Shown piece by piece: positions 61,601 to 64,000 of a stretch of DNA of 64,000 nt. This DNA is from Lachnospiraceae bacterium NC2004. GTDB lineage: Bacteria; Bacillota; Clostridia; Lachnospirales; Lachnospiraceae. A program made the translations under genes and the position numbers. Location: contig JHXB01000011.1 of assembly GCA_000621905.1 (NCBI GenBank), forward strand, positions 48,098 to 112,097, written 5' to 3'. The notes under the pieces were generated by a model. It searched no databases, was not told the origin of the DNA, and saw only the letters and a list, made by a program, of their open reading frames with translations. Positions within the stretch are counted from its first letter, which is position 1. Each line of letters starts with the position of its first letter.

Positions 61601-61896
61601 TCATTCTGATTTGCCAAGGATTCACCGAAAAACCTTTTCCATTCACTGTCAGAAAACTGATAATCATTAAGGATTTCGAGTCGTTTACGTAAGTTAGCGA
61701 TTAAATCCGCTTCTTGATGTATCTTTAGATATTCATATCCAAGTCCACTATGACCATTTTCACCGGCTAGTATTTTAATAAACTCATTTTCCAGTTCAGC
61801 CTCACTCTGATATGCTTCAGAACGTCTCTTTTCAGGTTCATACTGAGTAACTACCGTATTTTCATTAGTTTCCGCTACTATATTAAAATATGGCAT
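58690..61896 (-). CDS. hsdR: Type I restriction enzyme HsdR subunit
   Basis: HsdR provides nuclease and DNA translocation in type I systems. The start is the ATG at 61896 (MPYFNIVAETNENTVVTQYE), with GGAGGAAAAGAG upstream; an in-frame GTG at 61917 precedes this site. The 1068-residue product has the nuclease motif VTILVNGLPLVHVELKRRG near residue 167, helicase motifs WHTTGSGKTLTSFKSARL, IIFDECHRSQFGD and FTGTPIFPT, and a complete C-terminus. HsdM is not in the window. Confidence 0.95.
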   Translation of the reverse strand: MPYFNIVAETNENTVVTQYEPEKRRSEAYQSEAELENEFIKILAGENGHSGLGYEYLKIHQEADLIANLRKRLEILNDYQFSDSEWKRFFGESLANQNEGIVEKTRKIQEDNVQVLKRDDGSTKNITIIDKKNIHNNFLQVINQYVIGTADGANHDNRYDVTILVNGLPLVHVELKRRGVAIREAFNQINRYQRDSFWAGCGLFEYVQLFVISNGTNTKYYSNSTRFNAIKDANASKTKKGKTSNSFEFTSYWADSKNRVIADLVDFTKTFFARHTILNILTKYCIFTSENMLMVMRPYQITATERILNRIDIANNYKKYGDISGGGYIWHTTGSGKTLTSFKSARLASNLPYIDKVLFVVDRKDLDYQTMKEYDRFEKGAANSNTKTSILQRQLEDKDKNGVHHEYKIIITTIQKLATFIKKNKEHEIYNKHVVIIFDECHRSQFGDMHAAIVKHFKKYHLFGFTGTPIFPTNIGSTRKTTFFTTEQTFGDQLHSYTIVDAINDKNVLPFRVDYIKTMDIDDNIEDEEVWDIAREKAMMAPQRISMVTKYILDNFDRKTYRGDKSYVYNSLINIEEVASAKQGTVEEIKQQQRLSGFNSIFAVASVPMAKLYYEEFKKQMQADPSKKLRVATIFSFAANEEEAEEDNGLLGEENSEDTSALDQSSRDFLEAAIDDYNKMFNTNYDTSSDKFQNYYKDVSLRMKNKEIDLLIVVNMFLTGFDATTLNTLWVDKNLKMHGLIQAFSRTNRILNSIKTFGNIICFRNLQKRVDTAISLFGDEDAGGIVLLQSFKDYYYGYTGVDGTEYPGYVDMIDELTTKYPVEEPQIIGESKQKSFISLFGAILRMRNLLSSFDEFAGKEILSERDMQDYLGKYQDLRDEWKRKREEHTAVNIDDDIVFEIELIKQIEINIDYILMLVKKYHDSHCEDKEVLVTIKKAIDASPELRSKKALIENFIAGINDVDDIMAEWNNYVAEQRRQQLIVIIEEERLQEEATMRFIEYSFSNGEIKTTGTDIDSILPPMSRFGGGNRAEVKGRVTERLKLYFEKFHNIGESFKSATNLDNDIGVR

Positions 61897-62800
61897 ATTC
61901 TCTTTTCCTCCTGTCACTTAAGATTTCATTAATGTATCTTATTTCATTATCATTCAATTCTTTACTTGAATATACTTTTTCAAATGCAGATGCCACCATG
62001 GATTTTATAATCTCTTCTCTATCATATTCATCAATTGGAAACAAACAGTTTTTTCTTACATTTGTTTTCTCCTCTGCACCATACATATAAAGACATAATT
62101 CTGATGTAATAGGAAATATAATCTTTCCGTACTCTTTACATGGAAATTCCTCTTTAGTATAGATAAACATCGTCTTATCTGATGTTATAACTCTTCCCTC
62201 TACATCTACACCAATCCCAAAAGTCATACTTAGCATTGGTTCAAGAAACGCATTCATTACTCTCGTTTCCATATCATCTTCATTTAACTCTTTAAAGAAC
62301 GGTAAACAATACAATCTTGCAATGTTATTAATTTGATTACTGTCTACCTTGTCTTTCCAAATCTCCTCAGCAGTTTTTTCTGCAAGTTTAAGTACTTCAG
62401 GCGATCTCAACATCTGAATAACAATATACGTTACCCAAAATACTTTTTCATCAGAAGTAAGAAAACAATTGGTCTTATAATTTTCCGGTAAAAAAGCTTT
62501 TCTTTCTAATCTACTTCTATATTTAGAAAAACAGTTCTCTAATACTGAAAAAACTGTTTCTAAATAATTTGGTAGAACAATATTACCATTCTCCCCAGTA
62601 ACCTCATATAAATCATTTTTATAACACACTGACTTTATCGGTACATGTCGACTTGGTAATCCTTCTTTATCTAACTCGTAAAAGTATATTCTATACTTAT
62701 CCTTTTCAACATCTTCTCTCAAATAATCTGATGAAAACCCTCGCAGATATACTTGAGGAATATAATGCTGCTTTTTAGTTCTCTTATCGCCATTTGGCAC
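61883..62800 (-). CDS. DUF4238 family protein within the type I restriction locus
   Basis: The 305-residue product starts with the DUF4238 hallmark KKQHYIPQVYLRGFSSD at about residues 9-25. Its other regions are charged and show no membrane segment. It lies 2 nt after hsdS and overlaps the hsdR start by 14 nt, so it is part of the same operon. DUF4238 proteins often sit near defence genes, and a role as an accessory toxin or effector is possible but not shown. Confidence 0.85.
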   Translation of the reverse strand: MPNGDKRTKKQHYIPQVYLRGFSSDYLREDVEKDKYRIYFYELDKEGLPSRHVPIKSVCYKNDLYEVTGENGNIVLPNYLETVFSVLENCFSKYRSRLERKAFLPENYKTNCFLTSDEKVFWVTYIVIQMLRSPEVLKLAEKTAEEIWKDKVDSNQINNIARLYCLPFFKELNEDDMETRVMNAFLEPMLSMTFGIGVDVEGRVITSDKTMFIYTKEEFPCKEYGKIIFPITSELCLYMYGAEEKTNVRKNCLFPIDEYDREEIIKSMVASAFEKVYSSKELNDNEIRYINEILSDRRKREYAIF

Positions 62801-62802
62801 TG

Positions 62803-63417
62803 TTACTTCTCCTTCTCAAACGACAAAAGTTTATCTCTATAATACTCATATTGCTTTTGACGTGCTTCTATTTCAGCCGGAATTCCTGCTGAAATGTCAT
62901 AGCATAATTTTTCAAATTTTTTCAAAACTCTAGCAACATCCTTTTGTTTTTCTGTTGAAGGTAACGCTATAACAATTTCGGACACTTGATTTAGATATAA
63001 ACCTGCCTGGGCTGAGCCTCTAGCATTTATATGCATATAGTTTTGCACCTTATTTGTATCTAAGCAATAACGTAAAAACATAGAATCCACTAATTCGTTC
63101 GGTTTCAAAACACAAACACTTCTTTGCAACAATACTCTTCTATTATCTTTTACAACAGCTGTTCTTCCAATTGTTGCAACAATTGTTAATAAAACATCAT
63201 TAATTGATACGTTCGTTCTTTTATTTTCTTTCTCAAAAACATCTTTTGTAACATATCTTTTTGCCAAGTAATCTATTTTGCCATCATTTATATTCTGAGC
63301 ACTTAAGATAGGATATTCTCCTTCTTCAGAACTACTTGGTAAATTATGCATGCCATCTTTAATTGATTCACAGATATCACTTAATTTTACTTCAGCATAT
63401 CCAAAAACATACTGCAA
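62803..63417 (-). CDS. hsdS: HsdS half (second target-recognition domain)
   Basis: The 204-residue frame begins with a TTG at 63417 and carries one target-recognition domain (VKLSDICESIKDGMHNLPSS to SEIVIALPSTEKQKDVARVL) and a conserved helix region (GIPAEIEARQKQYEYYRDKL). It matches the C-terminal half of a type I HsdS. The frame is open upstream through the (CTGT)n tract, so a shift in tract length would fuse it to the other half. On its own it could dimerise, as truncated HsdS can in some systems such as NgoAV. Confidence 0.88.
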   Translation of the reverse strand: MQYVFGYAEVKLSDICESIKDGMHNLPSSSEEGEYPILSAQNINDGKIDYLAKRYVTKDVFEKENKRTNVSINDVLLTIVATIGRTAVVKDNRRVLLQRSVCVLKPNELVDSMFLRYCLDTNKVQNYMHINARGSAQAGLYLNQVSEIVIALPSTEKQKDVARVLKKFEKLCYDISAGIPAEIEARQKQYEYYRDKLLSFEKEK

Positions 63418-63425
63418 GAGCTTAA

Positions 63426-63689
<264 letters not shown>

Positions 63690-63700
<11 letters not shown>

Positions 63701-64000
63701 TAAGACCGCCTATCCGGACGAGCGGTACCGCGAGTCCATGACAATGATACCGCTAATCCGAAATAGCGTACCGGTACTATAGTGAGTGCTTAGATAGGAG
63801 CTCTCTCATATTTGCTGTACCAGAATTAATAGTTTCTGAATTATGTACGATTCGATCCATGATAGCATCAGCTATTACACCTCCACCTAAGCGAGGATGC
63901 CATTCAGTCTGTTTGTATTGAGTACAGAAGATTGTTGGCCATGTATCATATCGTTTTTCAAATATCTCCAACAGATATTTAACTTCTTTCTCTGAAGGGA
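63690..64000 (-). mobile_element. IS21-family insertion sequence, right end
   Basis: The istB C-terminus is followed by about 85 nt of higher-GC, non-coding DNA (63690-63776). It holds two imperfect direct repeats of the type GGTACSGCT-n-CGGAT-n-GCGGT, as seen at IS21 subterminal ends. The last bases before hsdS read GCGGAATATTCA on the minus strand. The precise end and target duplication cannot be set without the other end, which is outside the window. Confidence 0.7.
63777..64000 (-). CDS. istB: IstB-like IS21 helper ATPase (partial, C-terminal)
   Basis: The C-terminal 74 residues of IstB are present, with LLEIFEKRYDTWPTIFCTQY and GGGVIADAIMDRIVHNSETI, the normal end of the family. The Walker motifs lie beyond the right edge. 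IstB is the AAA+ helper of the IS21 transposase IstA. It marks the boundary where the element meets the hsdS remnant. Confidence 0.9.
   Translation of the reverse strand, partial: PSEKEVKYLLEIFEKRYDTWPTIFCTQYKQTEWHPRLGGGVIADAIMDRIVHNSETINSGTANMRELLSKHSL

Overview
The window looks like chromosome of a low-to-medium GC Firmicute of class Clostridia, most probably Lachnospiraceae. This is an inference from the S10-spc ribosomal order, the four-cysteine S14, the WYL, SHOCT, TSCPD and IorAB/PaaK gene types, and the Ser/Asp/Ala/Asn-rich linkers of the exported proteins. There are no rRNA genes and no CRISPR array. One tRNA (Leu, CAG) is present.

Region 1 (1-8261) is the S10-spc ribosomal operon, read right to left from rpsJ to rplR, which runs off the left edge. 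A consensus promoter lies near 8250. It is followed by a roughly 110-nt foldable leader before rpsJ, and a second foldable spacer lies between rpsJ and rplC. Region 2 (8334-23191) carries housekeeping and surface genes: an RNA methyltransferase, PutP, tRNA-Leu, an LRR surface protein, TrmO, TraX, a DD-carboxypeptidase with SLH-like tail, an SGNH/MBOAT acetylation pair, RlmH and a large Ig-like surface protein. Region 3 (23192-34974) has SbcCD, BirA, a zinc-ribbon membrane protein and an aryl-acid module (MIF-type tautomerase, PaaK, IorB, IorA).

Region 4 (35248-43000) is accessory. It has Rpn/PD-(D/E)XK nuclease genes, one of them partly duplicated, and a WYL regulator. It also has a possible attenuated operon: leader peptide, terminator, internally deleted rtcB, Cys-rich protein, MoxR ATPase and a VWA/metallopeptidase protein. 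Region 5 (43308-54948) has an ABC-2 exporter operon with its GntR regulator and an operator on the promoter, a membrane protein plus XRE regulator pair, HypCDE without a hydrogenase, a Ca2+/H+ antiporter, a YunG-PAS-GGDEF-EAL protein, a TSCPD protein and a secreted nuclease.

Region 6 (55034-64000) resembles a defence island. It has a membrane GTPase with a small membrane partner, an AlbA/Schlafen-type ATP-binding protein, and a type I restriction locus (HsdR, a DUF4238 protein, split HsdS). The two HsdS pieces are separated by a (CTGT)14 tract placed so that a change in unit number would fuse them. The distal HsdS piece abuts the end of an IS21-family element. This is the most striking feature of the window. 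Two dispersed intergenic repeat families recur: one with the core GTCATTCTGAGCG, the other with the core GGGGACAGACCCC.
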